NCBI GenBank assembly: GCA_019418625.1
Contig: DYBL01000012.1
Location: 1-35,876 of the forward strand
Length of the DNA stretch: 35,876 nt
Direction: 5' to 3'
From: Clostridiales bacterium
GTDB taxonomy: Bacteria; Bacillota; Clostridia; Oscillospirales; Oscillospiraceae
The stretch's first letter is position 1, and every line of letters starts with the position of its first letter. The position numbers and the translations under genes are program-made. The notes below the pieces were generated by a model that made no database searches, was not told the DNA's origin, and saw only the letters and a list, made by a program, of their open reading frames with translations. Shown piece by piece: positions 1-8,267 of this stretch.

Positions 1-1
1 G

Positions 2-196
2 GGGCGGGTGCTGATCCCCGCCACACTGCGCAAGTACGCGGGGCTGAAAAAGACAGCCACCATCGTGGGCATGAATACCTTCGCGGAGATCTGGGACGAG
101 GATACCTGGGCTGCGCGTGAAAAGTCCATGCTGGAAAACAACGATATGGCGGCGGCCATGGATGCCCTGGCCCGTGCCCGCCGGAACCGGGGGTGA
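2..196 (+). CDS. mraZ: MraZ, C-terminal part (truncated by window edge)
   Basis: Transcriptional regulator at the head of the dcw cluster; the 5' end lies outside the window. The visible 64 residues begin inside the second SpoVT/AbrB-like half of the protein: GRVLIPATLRKYAGL, then an IVGMNTFAEIWD stretch, which matches the usual MraZ pattern of G-R-V-L-I-P followed by E-I-W. In characterised bacteria MraZ binds repeats upstream of its own gene and controls the dcw operon; that promoter is not visible here. Its TGA is nested with the following gene (GTGA at 193-196), so it is probably translated together with rsmH. The family call is firm because both motif and position agree. Confidence 0.93.
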   Translation, partial: GRVLIPATLRKYAGLKKTATIVGMNTFAEIWDEDTWAAREKSMLENNDMAAAMDALARARRNRG

Positions 197-201
197 CGCA
201 C

Positions 202-1149
202 ATGGAATACACCCATCAGCCGGTGCTGCTGGAAGAGTGCATCCAGGCGCTGTGCATCCGTCCGGACGGGATCTATGTGGACGGAACGCTGGGCCGTGCC
301 GGCCACTCGCTGGAGATCGCCAGGCGTCTGACCACCGGACGACTCATCTGCATCGACCGGGACATGGCCGCTATCGACGCGGCAAAGGTCCGTCTGGCGC
401 CCTATCTGGACCGTGTGACGCTGGTCCACAGCAACTTCTCCTCCCTGGCGGACGTTTTGCGCCAGGCGGGCGTGGAGGGCGCGGACGGCATGCTTTTCGA
501 TCTGGGCGTCTCCTCCCCGCAGCTGGATGACGCCTCCCGGGGCTTTTCCTATATGCACGACGCCCAGCTGGACATGCGGATGGACCGGGATGCCGCCCTG
601 ACGGCCTACGAGGTGGTGAACACCTGGAGCGGCGACGAGCTGCGGCGCATCCTGTATGAATACGGTGAGGAGCGCTATGCGCCCGCCATAGCCCGGGCCA
701 TCGTCCGGGCCCGGGAAGCAAAGCCCGTGGAAACGACCCTGGAGTTGGTGGACATCATCAAAGGTGCCATGCCGCCGGCGGCGCTGCGGGAAAAGCAGCA
801 CCCGGCCAAGCGCAGCTTCCAGGCCATCCGCATTGCCGTCAACGGCGAGCTGGACGAGCTGCCCCCCATGCTGACGGCCGCAGTGGACAACCTCCGCGGC
901 GGCGGACGGCTGGCGGTGATCACGTTCCACTCCCTGGAGGACCGCATCGTCAAGCGGGCCATGCAGGACATGGCCAGAGGGTGCACCTGCCCGCCGGAGT
1001 TCCCGGTGTGCGTGTGCGGCAAAAAGCCGCGGATCCGGATCGTGAACCGAAAGCCCATCGTCTCCGGGGCGAAGGAGCTGGAGGAGAATCCCCGCGCCCG
1101 CAGTGCCAAGCTGCGCGTGGCGGAAAAGTGCGCAGGAAATGAAATTTGA
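202..1149 (+). CDS. rsmH: 16S rRNA (cytosine(1402)-N(4))-methyltransferase RsmH
   Basis: SAM-dependent methyltransferase that modifies C1402 in the ribosomal decoding site; also called MraW. 315 residues, a normal length. It starts MEYTHQPVLLEE, and residues about 26-36 (VDGTLGRAGHS) form the SAM-binding loop. Further signatures are GADGMLFDLGVSSPQLD, HPAKRSFQAIRIAVN and FHSLEDRIVK, with a Cys-containing CTCPPEFPVCVCG stretch near the end. I chose ATG 202, since GGGGGTGA lies just upstream at the right distance. A GTG at 193 overlapping the mraZ stop would add three residues and is less likely. Cytoplasmic enzyme, second gene of the dcw operon. Confidence 0.96.
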   Translation: MEYTHQPVLLEECIQALCIRPDGIYVDGTLGRAGHSLEIARRLTTGRLICIDRDMAAIDAAKVRLAPYLDRVTLVHSNFSSLADVLRQAGVEGADGMLFDLGVSSPQLDDASRGFSYMHDAQLDMRMDRDAALTAYEVVNTWSGDELRRILYEYGEERYAPAIARAIVRAREAKPVETTLELVDIIKGAMPPAALREKQHPAKRSFQAIRIAVNGELDELPPMLTAAVDNLRGGGRLAVITFHSLEDRIVKRAMQDMARGCTCPPEFPVCVCGKKPRIRIVNRKPIVSGAKELEENPRARSAKLRVAEKCAGNEI

Positions 1150-1202
1150 CGGGCCTGTTTTGGGACAAGCCCTGTGTGTGATGAAATGAGGAGGGACTCA
1201 GG

Positions 1203-1763
1203 TTGGCTTCAGCGGCGAAGGAGCTGCGCTACCGGCAGGGCGGCGCGGTTTACGGCAATCTGGCATATGACCTGGACCGGGAGCTTCGGGAGCGGGAGCT
1301 GCGCCACGCGGGGGAACTGCCCCGCCGGCAGGAGCAGGCGCTGGAGCGGCCCAAGGTCCGCAGCATCTCCAAGGTGCAGGTGCGGCAAAAGCAATCCCTG
1401 TCCGTCTTTTCTGTGGTGGGCTTCGGCGCAGTGGCTGTTTTGGCAGTGATGGTGCTTTTAAGCTATGTGCAGCTGACCGCCCTGTCCGCCCAGACGGTGA
1501 GCCTGCAAAATGAACTGGCCCAGCTGGAGGAGGAAAATGTGGTCCTCACGGCCCAGTATGAGCGGATGTTCGATCTGAACACCATCAAGGAGGCCGCGGA
1601 GGCTGCCGGTATGAGCAAGCCCAGCAGCAGCCAGATCTATTATATCGACCTGAGCGAAGGCGACAGCGCCGTGGTCTATGAGGAAGCGGAGCCCGGCATT
1701 TTGGGTCAGCTGCTGGAGTCGCTGCACCACGGGGTTTACGCGGTGGTGGAATATTTTGACTGA
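1203..1763 (+). CDS. ftsL: FtsL-type septum formation protein
   Basis: Small bitopic division protein of 186 residues. It has a charged cytoplasmic N-terminus of about 60 residues, one transmembrane helix (about 63-85, FSVVGFGAVAVLAVMVLLSY), then an extracytoplasmic coiled coil (LQNELAQLEEENVVLTAQYE) and a short tail containing the typical IKEAAEAAGM segment. FtsL works with DivIC and DivIB/FtsQ to regulate septal peptidoglycan synthesis by FtsW and its PBP. The assignment rests on topology and on its place between rsmH and the PBP gene, since FtsL sequences diverge widely. The start is TTG at 1203, served by AGGAGG about 8 bases upstream; no in-frame ATG lies nearby. A DivIC-like septum initiator is the only realistic alternative. 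Confidence 0.85.
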   Translation: MASAAKELRYRQGGAVYGNLAYDLDRELRERELRHAGELPRRQEQALERPKVRSISKVQVRQKQSLSVFSVVGFGAVAVLAVMVLLSYVQLTALSAQTVSLQNELAQLEEENVVLTAQYERMFDLNTIKEAAEAAGMSKPSSSQIYYIDLSEGDSAVVYEEAEPGILGQLLESLHHGVYAVVEYFD

Positions 1764-1788
1764 CCGGGCACTATAATGCATTGACAGT

Positions 1789-1822
1789 GGGGAGTAAGAA
1801 GGGTGATGCTTTCTTACTCCCC
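1789..1822 (+). other. Intra-operon RNA hairpin between ftsL and the PBP gene
   Basis: A perfect 12-bp stem (GGGGAGTAAGAA at 1789-1800, TTCTTACTCCCC at 1811-1822) with a 10-base loop. It sits 15 bases before the ribosome-binding site of the next gene. No run of T follows, so a classical terminator is unlikely. An RNA processing or stability site, or a translational control element, fits better. Confidence 0.6.
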
Positions 1823-1847
1823 GTTTGTGACAAAACGGAGGCATGGC

Positions 1848-4334
1848 ATGGCAAATCCATCAAAGAGAAAAAGTGACGCGGCCCGCCGGGCAAACCAGGT
1901 GGTCCGCAGCAGAACGGTGCTGATGATGGCGATTTTGGGCGTCGCTACGTTTGTGGTGCTGTTCTGGAAGCTCTACGACCTGCAGGTCCGCCAGCACGAT
2001 GATCTGCAGGAGAAGGCGGTGGCCCAGCAGACCCGCAGCACGGTGGTCACCGCGTCCCGGGGCACCATTTACGACTGCAACGGCCTTCCCCTGGCTCTGT
2101 CGGCTACGGCCGAGACCGTATTCATCTCCCCCTATGAGATCCTCAGCTATCTGGAAGAGCAGGAGAAGACAGCAGAGGAGGAGGCCAAGGCGGCGGAGGA
2201 AGAAGGCCGGCCCTATGTCCCGCCCATCATCCGGGATGAGGAATTCATTGCCCGGGGCCTTGGGCGGATCCTGGACGTGGCGCCCGAGACGATCCTGGAG
2301 AAGATGGAAAAGACCAACTCCAAGTACGAGATCGTCAAAAAGCGGGTGGACCAGGAGGTAGCCGACGAGGTGCGCCGTTTCATCAACGGCGAGATCGACG
2401 ACGAGGGCAACGAGATCACCATGGAGACGGCGGCGGGAAAGACGGTCCTGAAGGAGAACCCGTCCCAAAGTCCCGTGAAGATCCGGGGCGTCTATATGGA
2501 GCCGGGCTCCAAGCGCTACTATCCGTACGGCACACTGGCATCCAGCGTCATCGGATTTGTCAACGGCGAAAACGAGGGCGGCGTGGGCCTGGAGGCCAAG
2601 TACAACTCCATCCTCTCCGGCACCGCCGGACTGACGGTCACCGCCAGAAATGCCGTGGGCGGCGACCTTCTTTACCAGTACGAACAGTACTATGACGCGG
2701 AGAACGGCAAGAACCTGGTTTTGACTCTGGACAGCAACATCCAGTACTATCTGGAAAAGGGCATCGAGAGCATGGTGGATAAGTTCGACGCGAAAAACGG
2801 TGCCACAGGCATCGTCATGGATGTCAATTCCGGCGCCATTTTGGCCATGGCCTCCTACCCCAACTACGACCCCAACGACTACGGCACCATTTACGATGAA
2901 ACGCTCAAGGCACAGCTGGATCAGAAGCTGGCGGAGCTGGAGGCCGACCGTGCCTCCTACAAGACGGAGGAGGAGTACCAGGCGGCGGTGAGTGAGACCA
3001 CCAGCGCCGTGGTGGGCACCCAGTGGCGCAACAAGTGCATCGACTCCACCTATGAGCCCGGCTCCACCTTCAAGCCCATCACCCTGGCCACGGCCCTGGA
3101 GGAGGGACTGGTGAACCAGAACACCACCTTCAACTGCACCGGCTCCATCATGGTCCAGGGCTGGGGCAAGCCCATCAACTGCTCCAAGCGAACTGGCCAC
3201 GGCCTCCAAACGCTGGAGCAGGCGGTGGGAAACTCCTGCAACCCGGCCTTTATCACCATGGGCCTCAAGATCGGAACGGAGACCTATTACGACTATCTTC
3301 AGTCCTTCGGCCTGATGGAGACCACCGGCGTGGACATGATCGGCGAGACCAAGGGCATTTTTGCCGATGAGGACACCTTCAACTCCAACGTGGTGTCTCT
3401 GGCGTCCTACGCGTTCGGCCAGACGTTCAACGTCACGCCCCTGGAGCTGATCCGGGCTCAGGCCGCCTGCATCAACGGCGGCTACCTCTACACACCCTAT
3501 GTGGTGGATCAGGTACTGGATGACGACGGCAACATCGTCTTCCAGCACACCACCGACACAGTCCGGCAGGTCATCAGCGAGGAGACCTCCTCCATTGTGC
3601 GCCAGTGTCTGGAGTACGTGGTGGCCAGCGGCACTGGCCGCAACGGCCAGGTGGCCGGCTACCGCATCGGCGGCAAGACCGGCACGGCCGATAAGACCGG
3701 CACCCGGACCAAAGACAACCCCCAGGGCGACGTGGTGGTGTCCTTCATGTGCTTTGCTCCGGCGGATGATCCGCAGGTCATCATGCTCATCACCATGGAT
3801 ACGCCCAGCCGTACCACCGGCACCTATGTCTCCGGCGGCAACATGGTGGCCCCCACGGCCAGCCAGGTCATGGGCGAGATCCTGCCCTACCTTGGCATCG
3901 AGCCCGATTACTCCGCTGAAGAGCTGGTAGGCGCGGATGCCACGGTGCCCAATGTGGTGGGCAAGACCGCTGCCGAGGCCAAGGAAAAGCTGGAGAGCGT
4001 GGGCTTTGCCTACAAGACCGTGGGCGATGGAGATACGGTCACCGACCAGACGCCCGCCGGCGGCGCCATCGTGCCCAATAACGCCTCGATCATCCTCTAT
4101 CTGGGAACGGAGAAATCCGAAGACCTGTGCACGGTACCCAACGTGGTGGGCAAGACTGCATCGGAGGCCAATAAGGCGCTGACCAACGCGGGCCTTATCA
4201 TGAAGGTCTCCGGCGCTACCACCGTCAGCTCCGGCAATGTCCACGCCATTTCTCAAAGCGTGGCGGCGGGTACGGAACTGGAGGCCGGCAGCGTCGTGAC
4301 GGTGCAGTTTGGTGACAGCTCTGTGCTGGATTGA
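1848..4334 (+). CDS. spoVD: Class B penicillin-binding protein, SpoVD/FtsI type, with two PASTA domains
   Basis: Peptidoglycan transpeptidase that crosslinks septal wall, 828 residues. One N-terminal membrane anchor (MMAILGVATFVVLFWKLYDL) is followed by the PBP dimer domain with an Ala/Glu-rich insertion (about residues 110-125). The transpeptidase domain carries all three active-site motifs: STFK with Ser406, SCN at 463-465, and KTG at 610-612. Two PASTA repeats follow, each starting VPNVVGKTA. Start ATG 1848 has GGAGG upstream; an in-frame ATG at 1803 would cross the hairpin and is rejected. It is the only PBP gene in this cluster, so it may serve vegetative division as well as the sporulation role implied by the name. 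SpoVD versus FtsI/PBP2B cannot be decided from sequence alone. Confidence 0.92.
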   Translation: MANPSKRKSDAARRANQVVRSRTVLMMAILGVATFVVLFWKLYDLQVRQHDDLQEKAVAQQTRSTVVTASRGTIYDCNGLPLALSATAETVFISPYEILSYLEEQEKTAEEEAKAAEEEGRPYVPPIIRDEEFIARGLGRILDVAPETILEKMEKTNSKYEIVKKRVDQEVADEVRRFINGEIDDEGNEITMETAAGKTVLKENPSQSPVKIRGVYMEPGSKRYYPYGTLASSVIGFVNGENEGGVGLEAKYNSILSGTAGLTVTARNAVGGDLLYQYEQYYDAENGKNLVLTLDSNIQYYLEKGIESMVDKFDAKNGATGIVMDVNSGAILAMASYPNYDPNDYGTIYDETLKAQLDQKLAELEADRASYKTEEEYQAAVSETTSAVVGTQWRNKCIDSTYEPGSTFKPITLATALEEGLVNQNTTFNCTGSIMVQGWGKPINCSKRTGHGLQTLEQAVGNSCNPAFITMGLKIGTETYYDYLQSFGLMETTGVDMIGETKGIFADEDTFNSNVVSLASYAFGQTFNVTPLELIRAQAACINGGYLYTPYVVDQVLDDDGNIVFQHTTDTVRQVISEETSSIVRQCLEYVVASGTGRNGQVAGYRIGGKTGTADKTGTRTKDNPQGDVVVSFMCFAPADDPQVIMLITMDTPSRTTGTYVSGGNMVAPTASQVMGEILPYLGIEPDYSAEELVGADATVPNVVGKTAAEAKEKLESVGFAYKTVGDGDTVTDQTPAGGAIVPNNASIILYLGTEKSEDLCTVPNVVGKTASEANKALTNAGLIMKVSGATTVSSGNVHAISQSVAAGTELEAGSVVTVQFGDSSVLD

Positions 4335-4452
4335 CCCTGAGCGCACTTTTTGCATGGAACAGGACACCTTCTGCCGTATATTTCGCAAAATCATCTGCCT
4401 ATAATGAAAACTGGCCGCTTTGGCCCAAACCTGCTGTGAGGAGAAGATACAA

Positions 4453-5898
4453 ATGAAATTGCGCGCGCTTTTGGAAGGAGTCCCCGTGCTGGATGCCGCG
4501 GCGGACCTGGATATGGAGATCACCGGCGTCAGCTATGACTCCCGGACCACCCGGCCCGGCGATCTGTTCGTGGCCATGACCGGCTTTGCCGTGGATGGAC
4601 ACGACTTCATTGCGAAGGCTGTTGCTGCCGGCGCGGCGGCGGTGCTGTGCGAGCGTGTCCCGGCAGAGGAGATCGCCTGGGTGCGCACGGAAAATACTCG
4701 CCGGGCCCTGGCGGTGCTGGGCGCCAACTTCTACGGGCACCCTGCCGATGCCATGACCATGGTGGGCGTTACCGGAACCAACGGCAAGACCACCACCACC
4801 TATCTGCTCAAGTCCATTTTGGAGCAGGCGGCGGGGGCCAAGGTGGGCCTTATCGGCACGAATCAGAACATGATCGGCAGCGAGGTGGTGCCCACGGAGC
4901 GCACCACGCCGGAGTCCTTTGAGCTCCAGGGCCTGTTTGCCCGCATGCGGGAGGCTGGATGCACCCATGTGGTCATGGAGGTATCCTCCCATGCCCTGGC
5001 GCTGGACCGGGTCTATGGCATCCATTACGCCGTGGGCGTGTTCACCAACCTGACCCAGGACCACCTGGATTTCCACAAGACCATGGAAAATTACTGCGAC
5101 ACGAAGGCGGAGCTGTTCCGCCGGTGCGACACCGGCGTCTATAATGCCGACGATCCCTGGGCGCCCCGGCTCATGGCCCATGCCACCTGCCGCAAGCTCT
5201 CTTACGCGGAGGAGGCACCGGCGGATCTGCGGGCGGAGGACATCTGTCTCGAGGCGGATCACGTTTCGTTTACAGCGGTGAAAAATGAAGAAAAAGTACC
5301 GGTAAGGGTTGGCATTCCCGGCCGTTTTATGGTATATAATACGCTGGATGTGTTGGGCGCCGCTCTGGCGCTGGGCGTGCCTCTGGCTGAGAGCGCCGCT
5401 GTTCTGGCCGCTGTGCCCCATGTGAAGGGGCGGGTGGAAGTGGTGCCCACGCCCGGCAAGGATTACACCATCCTCATCGACTATGCCCACAGCCCCGACG
5501 GACTGGAGAACGTGCTCCGGTCTGTGAAGGACTTTGCCAAGGGCCGCACGGTGGCCCTGTTCGGCTGCGGCGGCGACCGGGATAAGACCAAGCGTCCCAA
5601 GATGGGCAAGATCGCCGGGGACATCGCCGACTTTGTGGTGGTAACCACCGATAACCCCCGCACGGAAAAGCCCGCGGATATCATTGCCGACATCCTGCCG
5701 GGCGTGGAGGAGACAGGTACGCCGTTCGTGGTGGTGGAGGACCGGATCGAGGCCATCCACTATGCCATGGACCACGCCGAGCCCGGTGATGTGATCGTAT
5801 TGTGCGGCAAGGGCCACGAGACCTACCAGGAAATCAACCATGTGAAGTACCACATGGACGAACGGGAGATCGTGGCAGATTATTTGGCCGGGAAATAA
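4453..5898 (+). CDS. murE: UDP-MurNAc-tripeptide synthetase, meso-DAP type (MurE)
   Basis: Cytoplasmic ATP-dependent ligase adding the third amino acid to UDP-MurNAc-L-Ala-D-Glu; 481 residues, full length. Visible motifs: the N-terminal SYDSRTTRPGDLF region, the ATP loop GVTGTNGKTTTT (residues about 105-116), TNLTQDHLDFH, LIDYAHSPDGLENVL and GCGGDRDKTKR, and near the end DNPR (residues 400-403). DNPR is the known signature of enzymes that use meso-diaminopimelate rather than lysine, which agrees with dapB and dapH in this window. Start ATG 4453 follows GAGGAG. The 118-base gap before it holds a TATAAT at 4400-4405 without a convincing -35 box. murF, normally next, is missing. Confidence 0.96.
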   Translation: MKLRALLEGVPVLDAAADLDMEITGVSYDSRTTRPGDLFVAMTGFAVDGHDFIAKAVAAGAAAVLCERVPAEEIAWVRTENTRRALAVLGANFYGHPADAMTMVGVTGTNGKTTTTYLLKSILEQAAGAKVGLIGTNQNMIGSEVVPTERTTPESFELQGLFARMREAGCTHVVMEVSSHALALDRVYGIHYAVGVFTNLTQDHLDFHKTMENYCDTKAELFRRCDTGVYNADDPWAPRLMAHATCRKLSYAEEAPADLRAEDICLEADHVSFTAVKNEEKVPVRVGIPGRFMVYNTLDVLGAALALGVPLAESAAVLAAVPHVKGRVEVVPTPGKDYTILIDYAHSPDGLENVLRSVKDFAKGRTVALFGCGGDRDKTKRPKMGKIAGDIADFVVVTTDNPRTEKPADIIADILPGVEETGTPFVVVEDRIEAIHYAMDHAEPGDVIVLCGKGHETYQEINHVKYHMDEREIVADYLAGK

Positions 5899-5958
5899 CG
5901 CCGGAAGTCCGGCGCACATCTGCAAAAGAAAATGAAGGCGCCGGCAGTGTGTGCCGGC
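5899..5958 (+). other. Two small GC-rich hairpins between murE and mraY
   Basis: CGCCGG(AAGT)CCGGCG at 5899-5914 begins one base after the murE stop. GCCGGCA(GTGTG)TGCCGGC follows at 5940-5958, directly before the mraY ribosome-binding site. No T-run follows either stem, so they are unlikely to terminate. They occupy the position where murF often lies in other Firmicutes. Confidence 0.55.
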
Positions 5959-5980
5959 AAAGGAAAGGGAGAAGCAAGTC

Positions 5981-6967
5981 ATGACCACACAAGTGCTCGC
6001 TATACTGGCGTTCAGCTTTGTGCTGACGCTGGTGATCGGAAAGTTTTTGATACCGGAGCTGCGCAAGCTTAAGGCGGGCCAGGAGATCCGGGAGGACGGT
6101 CCCACCTGGCACGCGGGCAAGGCGGGAACGCCCACCATGGGCGGCATCATGTTCATCCTGGGCGCCGGCGTTGCCGTGTTCGCCATGGGCTGGGGCATGA
6201 TGCTGGACGGCGTGTTTACGCACCTTTACGTATACCTCTTTGCGCTGATCTTCGGCCTGATCGGCTTTGTGGACGACTACCGCAAGGTGCGCCAGCATCA
6301 GAACGAGGGGCTGACCGCCCGGCAGAAGTTCGTATTGCAGCTGCTGGCAGCGGTGGTGTTCCTCTGCCTCATGCGCTATGAGGGCCTTCTGACCAACCTG
6401 CTGTACATCCCCTTTGCCGGGGTGACCGTGGAGGTCAACTGGATCGCGTATCTGGTGTTCGCGGCCTTTGTGATCGTGGGCTGCGTCAACGCCGTGAACC
6501 TCACCGATGGCATCGACGGCCTTGCGTGCAGCGTCACCCTTGTGGTCATGGCCTTTTTCACGGTCACGGCCGTCAGCTGGGAGATGCTGGATCTGGCGCT
6601 GTTCCCCGCGGCACTCACCGGCGGCCTGGCGGCGTTTTTCGTCTATAACCACCACCCGGCCAAGACCTTCATGGGCGACACCGGGAGCCTGTTTCTGGGC
6701 GGTGCCGTGGCGGCCATGGGCTTTGCCATGGATATGCCGCTGATCCTGGTGCCCGTGGGCATCATCTACATTGCGGAGACGCTCTCCGACATCATCCAGG
6801 TGGGCTACTTCAAGGCCACCCACGGCAAGCGGTTTTTCAAGATGGCACCGCTGCACCATCACCTGGAGCTGTCCGGCTGGAGCGAGGGAAAGCTGGTGGC
6901 GGTCTTTTCCGGCATCACGCTGGTGTGCTGCCTGCTGGCTTATTTTGCCGTGCAGGGGCGCTGGTAA
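5981..6967 (+). CDS. mraY: Phospho-MurNAc-pentapeptide translocase MraY
   Basis: Polytopic membrane enzyme that transfers phospho-MurNAc-pentapeptide to undecaprenyl phosphate, making lipid I. 328 residues and about ten hydrophobic segments, normal for the family. Conserved cytoplasmic motifs are present: KAGTPTMGGIMF, VDDYRKV, NLTDGIDGL, FMGDTGSLFLGG and the HHHLE histidine motif near the end. ATG 5981 is preceded by AAAGGGAG at a slightly long spacing. An upstream in-frame start at 5951 would run through the hairpin and lacks a ribosome-binding site. It feeds MurG, encoded two genes downstream. Confidence 0.96.
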   Translation: MTTQVLAILAFSFVLTLVIGKFLIPELRKLKAGQEIREDGPTWHAGKAGTPTMGGIMFILGAGVAVFAMGWGMMLDGVFTHLYVYLFALIFGLIGFVDDYRKVRQHQNEGLTARQKFVLQLLAAVVFLCLMRYEGLLTNLLYIPFAGVTVEVNWIAYLVFAAFVIVGCVNAVNLTDGIDGLACSVTLVVMAFFTVTAVSWEMLDLALFPAALTGGLAAFFVYNHHPAKTFMGDTGSLFLGGAVAAMGFAMDMPLILVPVGIIYIAETLSDIIQVGYFKATHGKRFFKMAPLHHHLELSGWSEGKLVAVFSGITLVCCLLAYFAVQGRW

Positions 6968-7015
6968 AATATCGTGCAGACCACGCGCAGACCACGCGGG
7001 AGAGGAGGCAGGCCC

Positions 7016-8242
7016 ATGGCATCTGAGAGAAGGCGGCGGCCCCTGACAAGGGAAGAGGCGCTGCGGATCCAGGAGCGCCGGGCGCGGCAGCGGGAAAAGG
7101 AGCAGGAGAGCCGGGAGCTGGCCCGCGGTCCCATTGACCTGCCCTTTTTTGTGCTGGTGGTGCTGCTGACGGTCATCGGCCTCATTATGCTGCTGTCCGC
7201 CAGCTTTCCGTCTGCCTACTATGAGACAGACGGGGAAAATCCCCTGTTCTACTTTACCCGTCAGGGCGTGTTTGCCATCATGGGCCTGGCGGCTATGCTG
7301 CTGATCGGCAAGATCAATTACCAGCGGTTCCGGGGCCTGGCCCAGCCGCTTTTGTTCCTGTCGGTCATTTTGCTGGTGCTGGTGCTCATCCCCCATAACC
7401 CCATTGCCATCACCCGCAACAACGCCACCCGCTGGCTGGGCATTCCGGGCACGTCTTTACAGTTCCAGCCCTCGGAGGTGGCCAAGGTGGCGGTGGTGCT
7501 GTATTTTTCCGACAGCATCTCCAAAAAGAAGGACCTTATGCGCACCTTCCGCCACGGTATTTTGCCTTATGCCATCATCCTGGTGGTGCTGGCGGCGCTG
7601 GTGGGCCTGGAGCCCCATCTCTCCGGCGCCATCCTCATTATGGGCGCCGGCGCCGTGCTGATGCTGGTAGGCGGCATCAACTGGATGTGGGTAGGCGGCG
7701 CCATCGGCGCGGCCGGCATCATGATGTATCTGGTGCTGTTCGTCATCGGCTATAACGCATCCCGCATCGAAATGTGGCACAACCCCTGGGCAGATGCCCA
7801 GGGTAAGGGCTACCAGCTCTCCCAAAGCCTCATTTCCATCGGCTCCGGCGGGCTTTTGGGCGTGGGATTGGGCCGCAGCCGCCAGAAGTTCCTCTTCCTC
7901 CCGGAAGAGCATAACGACTTTATCTTTGCCATCGTCTGCGAGGAACTGGGACTCATCGGCGCGGCCATCATCATGCTGCTCTTTGCCGCCCTGATCCTCC
8001 GGGGCTACTGGATCGCGCTCCACGCCCGGGACCGCTTCGGAAGCCTTCTGGTGGTGGGTGTGACCACCCTGATCGGTCTCCAGACCTTTTTGAACATCGG
8101 CGTGGTGACGGGCCTGCTGCCCACCACCGGTATCTCCCTGCCGTTTTTCAGCTATGGCGGCACGGCCCTTTCCATCCAGCTGGCAGAGATGGGCATCGTG
8201 CTGTCCGTCTCCCGGCAGATGAAACCCACCAAGGCCGGATAG
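7016..8242 (+). CDS. ftsW: Lipid II polymerase / division protein FtsW (SEDS family)
   Basis: SEDS-family glycosyltransferase that polymerises septal glycan with a class B PBP partner, probably the SpoVD-type PBP of this cluster. 408 residues: an Arg/Glu-rich cytoplasmic start of about 40 residues (RRRRPLTREEALRIQERRARQ), then about ten transmembrane helices. Typical sequences are QFQPSEVAKVAVVLY, RIEMWHNPWADAQGKGYQ, LPEEHNDFIFAIVCEELG and LPTTGISLPFFSYGGT. Start ATG 7016 follows GAGGAGGC. Its position next to murG favours FtsW over RodA or SpoVE, although SpoVE also sits in this location in Bacillus. Confidence 0.93.
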   Translation: MASERRRRPLTREEALRIQERRARQREKEQESRELARGPIDLPFFVLVVLLTVIGLIMLLSASFPSAYYETDGENPLFYFTRQGVFAIMGLAAMLLIGKINYQRFRGLAQPLLFLSVILLVLVLIPHNPIAITRNNATRWLGIPGTSLQFQPSEVAKVAVVLYFSDSISKKKDLMRTFRHGILPYAIILVVLAALVGLEPHLSGAILIMGAGAVLMLVGGINWMWVGGAIGAAGIMMYLVLFVIGYNASRIEMWHNPWADAQGKGYQLSQSLISIGSGGLLGVGLGRSRQKFLFLPEEHNDFIFAIVCEELGLIGAAIIMLLFAALILRGYWIALHARDRFGSLLVVGVTTLIGLQTFLNIGVVTGLLPTTGISLPFFSYGGTALSIQLAEMGIVLSVSRQMKPTKAG

Positions 8243-8267
8243 GCAGAAGAAACGAGGTAGTTTTCCA

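Noticed and set aside
1772..1786. TATAAT (1772-1777) and TTGACA (1781-1786) between ftsL and the PBP gene
   Set aside because: The boxes are in the wrong order, and neither has a suitable partner at 16-18 bases.
4400..4405. TATAAT before murE as a possible internal operon promoter
   Set aside because: No convincing -35 box and no extended -10; murE can be read from upstream.
1860..4523. Long open frame of about 887 codons on the minus strand opposite the PBP gene
   Set aside because: Same compositional artefact; the plus strand carries all PBP active-site motifs and PASTA repeats.
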